Positions 25,095 to 34,283 of a stretch of 64,000 nt of DNA are shown here, one piece after another (within the stretch, counting starts at the first letter, position 1; every line of letters starts with the position of its first letter). Position numbers and translations under genes: made by a program. Source of the stretch: Bacillota bacterium (GTDB lineage: Bacteria; Bacillota; Bacilli; Paenibacillales; NBRC-103111); the NCBI GenBank assembly GCA_023386955.1, contig JAEWIS010000044.1, positions 408,888 through 472,887 on the forward strand, read 5' to 3'. The notes beneath the pieces were generated by a model. It did no database searches. It was not told the origin of the DNA and saw only the letters and a program-made list of their open reading frames with translations.

Positions 25095-26632
25095 AAACGA
25101 ACAGGTTCATCCGTTTTGCAGAGGGCGCTGTATCGGAGGTAGCCGGAGTTATAATCTGTTTTGCCGCCGCATTTGCCATCGTAATGACGTTGGGATGTAT
25201 CCTCCTTTTACTTTCGGGCCGGGAAATCATAAACGGTGAGATTTTAACCTTATATATATCTGCCTTAGCTCCAGGGGTGCCGCTGTTTTTGATGGCTAAG
25301 AAAAGTCAGAAGGTCAGGACGCTGCTGGGCATTGAGTTTGCTCCCAAGAAAATAAACATCCGCATCATTTCCTTGATCGGTTTGATCACCGCCATTTTGT
25401 CCGTTTGTTTTGCTGTTGCCCACGGGCTGATCAGCATCGGGTACGCGGTCATCGGGTTAATGCCGGAGGCACAAGCCTCGCGGGAGTTTTGGAGCCTTAA
25501 CATTCTCATCTGGGCGCTTCTTTTGTTCGTCGTGAAAAGATTTCTGTGGGCGAAGCTGCCTTTTGGCAACCGGTTTATCAGCAGGGGGGAAATCGTTCAG
25601 GGGGTTGCCGTGACAGTTGTCATCGCGGCGGTCATCATGGGCGGGATGGTGGTGGCTTACCTGTTGGCTTTTGTTCTGTATGCTATTTTTATGGGCCAAA
25701 GCGTACCGGAGGACGGCCCCCCGTTTTTCCATCTCCTCTGGCGTTACTCTGGCGTTTTGATTTTCTTGCTGCTTCGCCAATATCTCAAGCATTCCAATTT
25801 TACCGGCAATATCTATCTGCTGTCTGAGGTGATGGACTCGCTGGAGAAGATCTCGAAGGGGGATTTCAGCGTCCGGCTGAATGACAGGCTGAAAGAAAAG
25901 GGGCCGTTTGCCAAGCTGGTCAAGGGTGTCAACGAAATGGCCTTGAACCTGGAGCAGACAGAGAATATGAGACAGGAGTTTATTTCCAACGTCTCCCATG
26001 AAATCCAGTCTCCTCTTGCTTCTATTAAGGGTTTCGCCTACGTCCTCCAGAACGATGAGTTAACGCCCGAGGAACGAAAGCATTTCCTGAGCATTATCGA
26101 AACGGAAACCGGCCGGTTGTCCCGATTGAGTGAAAACCTGCTGAGGCTTGCCGCGTTGGAGGCCGACAGCGTTACATTCGAACCGAAGCCCTACCGGCTG
26201 GATAAACAGCTCCGGACTTTAATTCTGAGCTGTGAACCCCAATGGAGCCAAAAAAAGCTTAAGGTGGATGCTTTACTGGACAGTATCACGGTCACGGCGG
26301 ATGAGGATATGATGAGTCAGGTATGGATGAACCTCATTCACAACAGCATCAAGTTCACACCGGAGGGCGGCAGTATTCAGGTGGTTTTACAAGGACACGG
26401 GAAGACCGTGGAATGCAGGATTTCCGATACGGGTGTTGGAATTGATGAGGAAACGCTGAAGCATATTTTTGAGCGGTTTTATAAAGCGGATCAAGCAAGG
26501 GAACGCTCCAAAAATGGAAGCGGTCTGGGGCTTGCCATCGTAAAGAAAATTGTGGAAACACACAGCGGCAAAATCACGGTGCAAAGCGGGATGGGAGAGG
26601 GAACGGTCTTTACGGTAACCTTGTCCGCATAG
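25091..26632 (+). CDS. sensor histidine kinase with multi-helix membrane domain
   Basis: 513 residues. Five to six membrane helices in residues 15-230 with only short loops, so it may sense something in the membrane. HAMP-like linker (about 240-290), phospho-histidine H303 in SNVSHEIQSPLASIKGFA, N box LIHNSIKFTPEGG, G1 box DTGVGID, G2 box GSGLGLAIVKKI. The HEIQSP box departs from the common HELRTP. Pairs with the regulator just upstream. A terminator follows. Confidence 0.92.
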   Translation: MKTNRFIRFAEGAVSEVAGVIICFAAAFAIVMTLGCILLLLSGREIINGEILTLYISALAPGVPLFLMAKKSQKVRTLLGIEFAPKKINIRIISLIGLITAILSVCFAVAHGLISIGYAVIGLMPEAQASREFWSLNILIWALLLFVVKRFLWAKLPFGNRFISRGEIVQGVAVTVVIAAVIMGGMVVAYLLAFVLYAIFMGQSVPEDGPPFFHLLWRYSGVLIFLLLRQYLKHSNFTGNIYLLSEVMDSLEKISKGDFSVRLNDRLKEKGPFAKLVKGVNEMALNLEQTENMRQEFISNVSHEIQSPLASIKGFAYVLQNDELTPEERKHFLSIIETETGRLSRLSENLLRLAALEADSVTFEPKPYRLDKQLRTLILSCEPQWSQKKLKVDALLDSITVTADEDMMSQVWMNLIHNSIKFTPEGGSIQVVLQGHGKTVECRISDTGVGIDEETLKHIFERFYKADQARERSKNGSGLGLAIVKKIVETHSGKITVQSGMGEGTVFTVTLSA

Positions 26633-26645
26633 TGCAGCGTAAATA

Positions 26646-26686
26646 AAAGAAAGACATCTCTCCAAAAATGGGAAGATGTCTTCTTT
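26646..26686. terminator. bidirectional terminator
   Basis: AAGACATC/GATGTCTT stem with inner CTCC/GGG pairing, flanked by A-rich and T-rich runs. Serves the kinase gene and the convergent DUF3054 gene. Confidence 0.75.
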
Positions 26687-26697
26687 GAGTTTTGGGG

Positions 26698-27102
26698 TTA
26701 AATATTGCGGATCAGCCAGGTATATGCCCAACGCCACAGCGTCATAAACAGCAGGACGAAAAAGAAAGCCACCAGTCCGAAGGTCCAGCTGGGAGGTTTG
26801 TCTCCCGCCAGCCAGCGCAGTATCAGAGCCGCGGGTACGGCGATCACGGCGTTCACAAGGGTGTAGCCGAAGGCCTGGAGCATGGTGGAGTATGCTTTGC
26901 TGCGGTAAGCTCCTGTCAGAAGCCCTGCCAGAATCCACCCTACAATAAAGGGCAGGGTAATCATCCAAATTTCCGCAAAGCCGGAATCCATCTGGTGCTC
27001 CATGGTGCCGAAGAAGGTAAACAAAAGCAGTGCCAGTATATCCCCCACACCCAGCAGTAAGGCGCCGAAGATAAAATACTGGTTTTCAAAACGTTTCGTC
27101 AT
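26698..27102 (-). CDS. DUF3054-like four-helix membrane protein
   Basis: 134 residues with four predicted membrane helices. The pattern of D in the first helix region, LPFIVGWILAGLLTGAY and a hydrophobic final helix fits DUF3054, a family of unknown function. Stands between two kinase units, convergent to the first. The call rests on recalled pattern only. Confidence 0.6.
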   Translation of the reverse strand: MTKRFENQYFIFGALLLGVGDILALLLFTFFGTMEHQMDSGFAEIWMITLPFIVGWILAGLLTGAYRSKAYSTMLQAFGYTLVNAVIAVPAALILRWLAGDKPPSWTFGLVAFFFVLLFMTLWRWAYTWLIRNI

Positions 27103-27187
27103 GGTTCTCTGTCTCCTACGCGTTATTACAACTCACTTCGAACCATTATACCATAAATTGCGCCGGGTCCAATACCTTCATCCGAAT

Positions 27188-28534
27188 TCAGGATTCTGAG
27201 GCAGACGGGGAAAAGGAGATGCGGAATTCAACCCCCCCGGCAATATTGCGCGCCAAAAGCTGTGCATGATGGAGACTGGCAACACGCTGAACGATGGTCA
27301 GGCCCAGCCCGAATTGGCCTCCGGGTCCGCTGCCGAAGGCGCTGAATTCCTGCCCGGCCACTTGGGGTGGCAGGGGAGGGCCGTCATTTCCCAGAACCAG
27401 CAGGGTTGGCCCCTCCGTCCGGATTAGCACCCGGGTTTGAGCATATCTGATTTGGTTATCCAGCAGGTTCTCCACGGCGGTTGTCCACTGCTCCTCATCC
27501 CCAACCACGCTCAGCGGCTCCATAACGGCTTCATAGACCAGCTCAGGCCGCTTCCAACGGAGCTTCTCCAGCACAGCTCCGACTGTCTGGTCCAAACGGA
27601 AGGTTTGGTGCCGCTTCGCCTCCGCCGCCACATAATCGAGCTTCGTGAGATAGAGGAGCTTGTGGACCAGCTTCTCCAGCCGCTCCGATTCCTTGCTGAT
27701 GACATGGACAGAACCCGCCAGGTCACCTTGGGGATAGATGCCGTCCTCTATGGATTGGGCATAGCTCCGGATGATCATAACCGGGGTTTTCAACTCATGG
27801 GAGACATGCTGGAGCATCGTTTGCTGGTATTCATCCTGCCGCTTCAGACGATCGCGCATCACTTCAATGGATCCAGCCAGCTGGCCGATTTCGTCTTTGC
27901 GCTCCAGTGTGAGAGGTTCTCCCCAGCTGCGGCCTGCAATCCCCCTCACAAACCCGCTTAGCATTACCAGTGGCCGGGATAAGGAACGGGACAGCCATAA
28001 GGCCGGCAGCAGGCTGAACAGCAGCACAGCCGCGGACACCCATATCAGCTGCTTCATCATCCCTTTCATCAGGTCATGGTAATACGTATCCCACATATAG
28101 GACACTACGGTGAATTGGCGGTTCAGAATCCGGACATGTCGGATGACATAAAAAAGCCGCTCCCCCTCCACATTGATCTGATATCGTCCGGATAAGGCAG
28201 TCTGCAGGGCGGAATGTCTGCGCGCGTCCTCCAGCAGGACCGAGGGGATATTGCGCAGCGGGGCAACCTGCCGGCCGCTATCCAACAGCAGGAAAGTTTT
28301 CACCGTACGTTTATCCTGCTGTTCAATCTGCCGTTCCGCCATATTCGGGTCGGACAGACCCGCTTCCCCCTTGCGGATTCCGGTTTCCTGCTCACTTTCA
28401 ATGGACGCGTATATTTCCCGGGAGACATACCGGTTCAGGATCACAGGCATCAGCAGAAAAACCAGCACAAGGATAGCGGTGGTGAGCAGAACCAGCCCCG
28501 TCCAGATCTGAAAAGCCAGCGGGCGGTTTTTCAT
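27188..28534 (-). CDS. cssS: sensor histidine kinase CssS (secretion stress)
   Basis: 448 residues. N terminus MKNRPLAFQIW, two membrane helices flanking an extracellular domain (about 33-160), HAMP (SRSLSRPLVMLSGF), H246 in HVSHELKTPVMIIRSYAQSI, and ATP domain with the unusual GNDGPP in place of DxGxG. These match B. subtilis CssS along the length as I remember it. CssS responds to misfolded secreted proteins at the membrane-wall interface. Overlaps cssR by 4 bp. No htrA-type protease, the classical target, is visible here. Confidence 0.87.
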   Translation of the reverse strand: MKNRPLAFQIWTGLVLLTTAILVLVFLLMPVILNRYVSREIYASIESEQETGIRKGEAGLSDPNMAERQIEQQDKRTVKTFLLLDSGRQVAPLRNIPSVLLEDARRHSALQTALSGRYQINVEGERLFYVIRHVRILNRQFTVVSYMWDTYYHDLMKGMMKQLIWVSAAVLLFSLLPALWLSRSLSRPLVMLSGFVRGIAGRSWGEPLTLERKDEIGQLAGSIEVMRDRLKRQDEYQQTMLQHVSHELKTPVMIIRSYAQSIEDGIYPQGDLAGSVHVISKESERLEKLVHKLLYLTKLDYVAAEAKRHQTFRLDQTVGAVLEKLRWKRPELVYEAVMEPLSVVGDEEQWTTAVENLLDNQIRYAQTRVLIRTEGPTLLVLGNDGPPLPPQVAGQEFSAFGSGPGGQFGLGLTIVQRVASLHHAQLLARNIAGGVEFRISFSPSASES

Positions 28535-29217
28535 GGCCGCACCAGCCTGTATCCGTGGCCATACAGGGTCTCCAGCCTAAGCCCGGGCAGCTTCCGCCGG
28601 ACACGCCGGATCAGATCATCCACCACCCGGTCCGATCCGAAATAATCTTCCCCCCAAATTTGCCGGAGCAGCTGCTCACGGGTAAAGGCTTGTCCGGGAT
28701 GTGAGAACAGCAGGGCGGCCAGGTCAAATTCCTTGGAGGTCAAGTCAATGGGATTTCCTTGGCTGAACAAGGTGCGCCGGGCCACATCCAAGGTGAAGGG
28801 GGCCATATGGTATAAGGGGGAAGGCAGCTGTCCGCTTCCGGCATCGCGGTACACTCTCTCCAGAAGCTTCCTGGACCGGATCACCAGCTCTCTCGGCAAA
28901 AAGGGCTTGGGCAAATAATCGTCGCTGCCCATCTCCAGCCCCAAAATCCGGTCCAGATCCGCATCCCGGGCCGAAATGAAGATAACAGGGACGGCGGGAT
29001 CATGCTGCTTGATCTCCTTGATCAGCTGATACCCGTCCACGCCGGGAAGCATAATATCCAAAATCCACAAATGGGGCTTTTCGGGTATGGCTTGCCTGGC
29101 CGCTTCCCCGTTGGTGAAAATCTCCACCATCCATCCTTCCCGGGCCAAATAAGCAGCCAGCACCTGGCTCAGGCTGGGTTCATCCTCCGCCAAATATAAT
29201 AAATAGCTCAACGGCAT
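28531..29217 (-). CDS. cssR: response regulator CssR
   Basis: 228 residues. Receiver with phosphoacceptor D54 (WILDIMLPGVDGY), VIFISARDADLDRILGLE and SDDYLPKPFLPRELVIR closely match CssR; C-terminal winged helix (DLTSKEFDLAALLF, DRVVDDLIRRVRRKLP). Activates protein-quality-control genes on secretion stress. First gene of the cssRS unit, itself downstream of the secreted helical protein. Confidence 0.88.
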   Translation of the reverse strand: MPLSYLLYLAEDEPSLSQVLAAYLAREGWMVEIFTNGEAARQAIPEKPHLWILDIMLPGVDGYQLIKEIKQHDPAVPVIFISARDADLDRILGLEMGSDDYLPKPFLPRELVIRSRKLLERVYRDAGSGQLPSPLYHMAPFTLDVARRTLFSQGNPIDLTSKEFDLAALLFSHPGQAFTREQLLRQIWGEDYFGSDRVVDDLIRRVRRKLPGLRLETLYGHGYRLVRP

Positions 29218-29282
29218 CCATCTCCGTTCGTCCTGTCCATGGGTTTGGGTTCATCATATAGCAAGCGCCGGACTGCTGCAAT

Positions 29283-29330
29283 GAAAAAAGAGGCTTGCAG
29301 TCCTCCGTATGGAAGCTGCAGAGCCTCTTG
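29283..29330 (-). terminator. terminator of the secreted helical protein gene
   Basis: Read on the minus strand: AAGAGGCT and CTGCA pair with TGCAG and AGCCTCTT, followed by six T. Separates this gene from cssR. Confidence 0.8.
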
Positions 29331-29369
29331 ACAATGCTGACTGCTATTCTGGAGCGGCCGCCGTTTGGA

Positions 29370-30044
29370 CTATTGCGCCAGTTCCGCTTGCAGCTTGGCC
29401 ACCAGTTGGCCCAAAGCTGTGTTCTCCCCGCGGGTTTGCTCCAGCAGCTTGGGCAGCACAGTGCTGATCGCCCCGGCATCGCCGGCTTCAATTGCAGCGG
29501 TAAAGCTTTGCTGAAGCTCCTTGCGGCCGGTCAGCACGCTGTCCCAATTTTCTGCTTTCAGAGTCTTAAGCCCCCCGAGACTTTCCTTCAGCCCCTTGAT
29601 TTGGTCCTGGAGCGATTGTTTATCCAGCGTACCTGCCTTGCGCTCCTCGCGCAGCTTCTCCAGCCCGGCGGAAAGCTTTTCCTTCATGGCTGTTTTTTTC
29701 TCCGCGGTGGGTTTGATAGCCTTCAGCTCCCCAAGCAGACGGTCCCGTTCTGCAAAGGCCGCTTTCCACTGCTCTGTATCGCCGGGTGTGTATTTTTCCG
29801 ACAGCAGCGTGTAATACATCTGTTTATTCACACCTAACGAAGCCGACTCCCGGAGCGCCTTTTTGGCGTTGCTTGCGGCTGTTTGGGCGGTATTTCCGGC
29901 TTTGGAGAGGCTGCTTTGGGCCAGCGGGGGAATAGAGGCATGTCTGGAGAGTGCAGGCCCCCCCTCCTGAGCGGCCAAAGCGGCCACCGGCAGAGCCAAA
30001 GCGGATATGCCGAGTACGATCAGGCTTTGTTTCCAGTATTTCAT
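29370..30044 (-). CDS. secreted helical protein of unknown function
   Basis: 224 residues. Basic start, hydrophobic core and ALAAQEGG cleavage region make a good Sec signal peptide. The mature part is charged and helical with coiled-coil character (for example KLREERKAGTLDKQSLQDQI) and no cysteines. I do not recognise the family. Its place directly upstream of cssRS and its build recall periplasmic accessory proteins of envelope-stress kinases such as CpxP/Spy, but that is inference only. Confidence 0.7.
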   Translation of the reverse strand: MKYWKQSLIVLGISALALPVAALAAQEGGPALSRHASIPPLAQSSLSKAGNTAQTAASNAKKALRESASLGVNKQMYYTLLSEKYTPGDTEQWKAAFAERDRLLGELKAIKPTAEKKTAMKEKLSAGLEKLREERKAGTLDKQSLQDQIKGLKESLGGLKTLKAENWDSVLTGRKELQQSFTAAIEAGDAGAISTVLPKLLEQTRGENTALGQLVAKLQAELAQ

Positions 30045-30171
30045 GGTTATCCCTCCTTGAAAGTGGGGGAGGAACTGTCCTCCCCATCCAAGGATTACTT
30101 TACCGGAGGAAAACCGCAGGATTGCGGCGGAATGATGTGAAATTGTGGGAAAAGAATAGACGCTGCCGTGG

Positions 30172-33100
30172 CTATTTGCGCTTGGGCATAAACGGCCACC
30201 AATTGCCGCGGCCGAAGAGCTTCACCATGACGGGCACCACAAATTGCAGGAACAACAGCGCGTAGAGGAACAAACCGGCCAAAACCACGGTCGCGATCTG
30301 CAAAAGCGACATCACACCGGACGGGTACATGGCGGCGAAGGTGCCGGCCAGAATAATCACGGCGGACACGATGACGGTACCCATCTTTTTCATGGCGGTG
30401 AGAATAGCGGCTTCCGCAGTTTCATCATCCTTATGCTCATTGAACCGGTCCATGAGGAAGATGCTGTAATCTACACCCAACGCCATCAGCATAACAAATC
30501 CGAAGAAGGGGATGGCCCAGCTTGTGCCCGTATGGCCCAGAATGCGGACGAAGATCAGCTCGTTTACCGCCAGGGACGAGAAGTAGCAGACCGCCAGGGA
30601 GGCGATCAGGTAGATGGGCATCACCAGGGAACGCAGCAGGATGATGAGAACCAACGTGATGCCGATGAGCATCAGCAGCACGGTGCGTTTGTAGTCGGAG
30701 CTGGACATGTTGTCCAGGTCATGGTACACCGAGGTAACGCCGCTTATGCCGATTTGGCTGCCCTCCAGAGCCGTGCCCTGAATGGCTTTCTCCGCTGCCT
30801 CCCGGATGCCGTCAATCGAGCCCATCGCCTCGGCCTCGTAGGGATTGGTAGCCAGCACCAGTTCGAAGCTGGCCAGCTTCTTATCCGGAGACAGGTAGGT
30901 GGCCAGCACTTGCTGGAACTGCGGGTTCTGCGCCGCCTCCTTGGGGAAGAACCAGCCGGAGGTTTCCTTGTCCTGGGCGGCGGCCAGCTCGTTCAGATAA
31001 GCCTGTGCCGCGGCAAGGCCGGTTTGCACCTGGCCGATGCCGCCTGCGCTTTGGTCCAGGCCGCTGACCAGCTGCTGCAGCTGTCCGCCTACGGAGGAGA
31101 AGCCGTTGGCCAGCTCACCCTGGCCTTGGGCCAGCTGGGTCAGCCCTGCCTGGATGGCGGGCAGGTTAGCCACGGCCTGGCTTTGGCCGTTGGCGGCGGC
31201 AGTCAGCCCGGCTTCCAGGCTGCCGGCCCCTTGGCCCACCTGCTTGATGCCGCCGGCGACGCCGGATTGGCCGGCCACAAGCTGGGACAGGCCGGCGTTG
31301 GCCGATACCAGGCCGGCCTGGACATTGCTGAGCTGGGCCGTAAGCTGGCCCAGCCCGGCTTCCAGCTCGCCGATCCCCTTGGCGGTCTGGGCCACGGTTT
31401 GGCGGACAGCGATGAAGTCGCTGTCCTCGGCCAGTCCCGGGAATTTGCCGTCCAGCGCGGCAAACCGGGCTTCCAGTGAAGCCAGCGCCGCGGCGGAGTC
31501 CTTCAGTCCGGCCTGCACGGCATTGTACATGCCGGATAGCTGGCCCAGCCCGTTTTTGGCGGCTTCATAGCCGCTCAGCAGCTGATTGCCGCTGTCTGCC
31601 AGCTGCTGGGCGCTCTTCTCCAGAGCAGCGATGCCGTTGGCCAGATCTCCGGCGCCGGTAGCGCCGCTGCGGACACCCTGCTCAATGCGGGTGAGCCCGG
31701 CTTGCAACTCCTCCACGCCGTTTTTCAGCTTGCCTGTGCCATCAACCAGTTGGTTGATGCCGTCTGTAGCCTGCGCCATTTGGGGGGCGGAGCCGCTTAA
31801 GGACTTGGAGGCTTCGGCCAATCCTTTTTTGATGGTTTCCAGCCCCGCACTGCCCTGTCCCAGTCCGTCGCTGACGGTTTTGGCCTGGCTGGCTACGGCG
31901 AATTCCGGCATCTCCTCCCCAAGAGGGCGGGTGAGGCTGCGCACCTTGGCTACACCGGGAGCACGGAGCAGCTCGCGGGAGACCTTTTCGATGACGCCGA
32001 AGGCTTCTTTATTATCCATCGTCTTGTCACTTTCCAGTACCACCTTGGTGGTCATGGCTTCCCCGGGACCGAAGCTGTCGGCTACCAGGTTGAAGCCCTT
32101 CACGGAATCGTAGTTTTCGCCGATTTCATTCAATGAATTGAAGGACAGAGTGCCCTTGTAGCTGAGCAAAAGGGGCACAACAATAACCGCTGCCAACAGC
32201 AGAGCAGCCCAGGGCTTGCGCAGGGAGAAGCTTCCGGTTGCCGCCCACATGCGGCTTTCGTGATGCTCACTGGACCGTTTGGAGGGCCAGAACAGCCGTC
32301 CGCCCAACAGCGCCATGAAGAAGGGCACGATGGTAAACAAGGCAGCCAGCAGCACGGCGACGCCAATGGCTACAGCCGTGGCGGATTGATACAGCTTGAA
32401 GCTGGCCAGACCGATGGTGGAGAAACCAACCAAAGCGGCCAATCCGCTGAAAATAACGGTCCGTCCGGCAGTGGAGTAGGTTCTGACAATAGCCTCGTGA
32501 ACCTGCCCGGGGTTATGGGCCAGCTCCTCTTTAAACCGGCTGAGCAGGAGAATGCAATAGTCCGTACCGATCCCGAACAGCACCGCCACCAAGAAAATCT
32601 GCGTAAAGTTGGAAATCGGGAAATTCAGCTGATCCACCAGGAAAGCGACGATGGATTGGCTGGCCAGATAGGTAATCCCCACGGTTACAAGCGGGATCAG
32701 AGGGGCAACTACCGAGCGGAATACCAGAACCAGCACGATCAGAATGAAAAAAACAGTGATCAGCTCCGTACGCTGAAGCCCTTTCTCCGAGCTGATGACC
32801 ACATCCTCATCAATAAGATGCTGGCCGGTCAGATAATGCTCCACGGGCAGCTTCTCCATGGGCTTTTGCAATGCCTCACGGATTTCTGCGGTGTCCCGGC
32901 CATTCTGCTTCACATTCACCATGGCGATCATGGTTTTGTTGTCCTTGGCCGCCATCTGGGACTCCAGCTCCTTGCTGTCGAAGGCGGACATGATGCCGGT
33001 GATGCCCAGGCTCTGGGCAGAGGACTTCAGCTGGCCCAGAGTGGCGTTGATGGCTTCCTTGTCAGAGGACGTCAAGCCAGCAGCATTATGGAACACCGCG

Positions 33101-33303
33101 ATAATGGACAGCTCGTCGGGATCCTTGGTCTGATGGCGCTCCTGCATTTCGGCGGCCAATACGGAAGGGTAACCCTCGGGAAGGGCGATGCCCCCCTTTT
33201 CCCGGACGAGATTGGCCATGCTGGGGGCTGTCATCAAAAGCGCCACAAGGCCGCCGATCCAAATGGCCATAATGAGCCAACGGCTTTTCAAAATCATTTT
33301 CAT
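30172..33303 (-). CDS. MMPL/RND-type transporter, YdgH-like
   Basis: 1043 residues. Two MMPL halves, each with about six membrane helices; GIGTDYCILLLSRFKEE and MALGVDYSIFLMDRFNEH are the matching motifs of the two halves. The second extracellular loop (about residues 480-800) is a very long series of heptads with regular glycines (GLGQLxxGLxxxxxGL), as in YhgE/Pip-like proteins, probably an extended stalk. Exports lipids or hydrophobic drugs in relatives. Overlaps the MarR gene by 4 bp, the order seen for ydgG-ydgH in B. subtilis. Confidence 0.9.
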   Translation of the reverse strand: MKMILKSRWLIMAIWIGGLVALLMTAPSMANLVREKGGIALPEGYPSVLAAEMQERHQTKDPDELSIIAVFHNAAGLTSSDKEAINATLGQLKSSAQSLGITGIMSAFDSKELESQMAAKDNKTMIAMVNVKQNGRDTAEIREALQKPMEKLPVEHYLTGQHLIDEDVVISSEKGLQRTELITVFFILIVLVLVFRSVVAPLIPLVTVGITYLASQSIVAFLVDQLNFPISNFTQIFLVAVLFGIGTDYCILLLSRFKEELAHNPGQVHEAIVRTYSTAGRTVIFSGLAALVGFSTIGLASFKLYQSATAVAIGVAVLLAALFTIVPFFMALLGGRLFWPSKRSSEHHESRMWAATGSFSLRKPWAALLLAAVIVVPLLLSYKGTLSFNSLNEIGENYDSVKGFNLVADSFGPGEAMTTKVVLESDKTMDNKEAFGVIEKVSRELLRAPGVAKVRSLTRPLGEEMPEFAVASQAKTVSDGLGQGSAGLETIKKGLAEASKSLSGSAPQMAQATDGINQLVDGTGKLKNGVEELQAGLTRIEQGVRSGATGAGDLANGIAALEKSAQQLADSGNQLLSGYEAAKNGLGQLSGMYNAVQAGLKDSAAALASLEARFAALDGKFPGLAEDSDFIAVRQTVAQTAKGIGELEAGLGQLTAQLSNVQAGLVSANAGLSQLVAGQSGVAGGIKQVGQGAGSLEAGLTAAANGQSQAVANLPAIQAGLTQLAQGQGELANGFSSVGGQLQQLVSGLDQSAGGIGQVQTGLAAAQAYLNELAAAQDKETSGWFFPKEAAQNPQFQQVLATYLSPDKKLASFELVLATNPYEAEAMGSIDGIREAAEKAIQGTALEGSQIGISGVTSVYHDLDNMSSSDYKRTVLLMLIGITLVLIILLRSLVMPIYLIASLAVCYFSSLAVNELIFVRILGHTGTSWAIPFFGFVMLMALGVDYSIFLMDRFNEHKDDETAEAAILTAMKKMGTVIVSAVIILAGTFAAMYPSGVMSLLQIATVVLAGLFLYALLFLQFVVPVMVKLFGRGNWWPFMPKRK

Positions 33304-33755
33304 GACTGTTCTCCTCCATTGTTTACGGAAATAATGTTGCCGATTTTTTCGTAAATCCGGATAAAGGCCTCCGCTTCCTCCTCCTCCAGTTGCTGCAGAT
33401 AGAATTCCACAAACTGGCGGATTTTTTCCTGAGTGGCGTGATAAACGGTTTGGCCGGCCTCTGTGGTTTCCAGATAGACCACACGCCGATCCACTTTATC
33501 ACGGATGCGGGTCACATATCCTTTGGTAACCAGCCGGTCGACCATAGCGGTAACCGCGCTCCGGTTGACCCCGCAGGCCTCGGCCAGGCGGGAAGCGGGA
33601 CAAGGCCCGTGCTTGGACAGGAAACGGACTGCAAAATACTGCTCCATGGTCATTTCCTGCACCAGCTCCGCCACAATGGACCCGATCATCCGGGTGGCGA
33701 AGAGATACACGTCCTCGTACCGTGAAATCAGGGCATCAAGCTTTTTGGGCTCCAT
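33300..33755 (-). CDS. MarR family regulator
   Basis: 151 residues. Winged helix: CPASRLAEACGVNRSAVTAMVDRLVTKGYV, then the DRRVVYLETTEAG wing. Co-transcribed with the MMPL transporter, which it probably represses. Two overlapping dyads lie upstream. GGAG precedes the ATG. Confidence 0.92.
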   Translation of the reverse strand: MEPKKLDALISRYEDVYLFATRMIGSIVAELVQEMTMEQYFAVRFLSKHGPCPASRLAEACGVNRSAVTAMVDRLVTKGYVTRIRDKVDRRVVYLETTEAGQTVYHATQEKIRQFVEFYLQQLEEEEAEAFIRIYEKIGNIISVNNGGEQS

Positions 33756-33812
33756 AATCCATCTCCTAACTCTCCCGACTTAGGTCAGCTTCATTCGGGC
33801 TTGACCATTTAA

Positions 33813-33833
33813 TTCAACATGTGAACTATTCAC
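33813..33833. promoter_or_regulatory. overlapping dyads, probable MarR operator
   Basis: TTCAACATGTGAA (33813-33825) and GTGAA-CTA-TTCAC (33821-33833) share bases. They lie about 60 bp upstream of the MarR start, where its promoter should be. Confidence 0.6.
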
Positions 33834-33937
33834 TTGGGTAATTATAAAAAAATGGCCACGCTGCTGTCAACCGGAATCATTAAGGCAAGGGGATGTGTGC
33901 AGGGAATGGATAAAGCCGCACAATTGTCCGTCGGAAA

Positions 33938-34099
33938 GTGGACATTGTCAGATAGGCGGAGGTGGAAGTGGGTCTTTCTATATGTTGCGGTAATAGTGAG
34001 TTTTTGTTCTATATGTTGTGTTTCGTGGCAGCGGAAGCCCCGGGCATTCACTATTTCTGAATGTCCACCTTATGAAAGACAAATTACGATAAATGTCCA
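33938..34099. repeat. short element with terminal inverted repeats
   Basis: GTGGACATT at 33938 faces AATGTCCAC at 34060, with the match extending imperfectly (CAGATAG versus CTATTTCTG). Inside, TTCTATATGTTG occurs at 33976 and 34007; AATGTCCA recurs at 34092. No credible gene in 33756-34283: the open frame at 33834-34109 has no ribosome site. Looks like a small non-coding repeat or a decayed mobile element. Confidence 0.5.
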
Positions 34100-34283
34100 T
34101 ATCCCGTAAACATCCGAGAAGCTTCCTCTTATATAGCTGGCACTTCGGTCTCTGATTTCTTTATTGTGGCAAAAATAGCTGGTTTTCTCTCTAAAAACGA
34201 AAAAAAACAAGCCCGCCTGATCGGTGGGCCGTTTATTGTATGTGTGGAGGTATCAATCTTGGCAGCAGTTTATTCGGGCGCTG

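Noticed and set aside
30244..33354. Long plus-strand frames (411 and 364 codons)
   Set aside because: Antisense to the MMPL transporter; His/Gln-rich nonsense typical of reverse frames.
33834..34109. 91-codon frame upstream of the GNAT gene
   Set aside because: No ribosome site, odd composition, and it runs through inverted and direct repeats.
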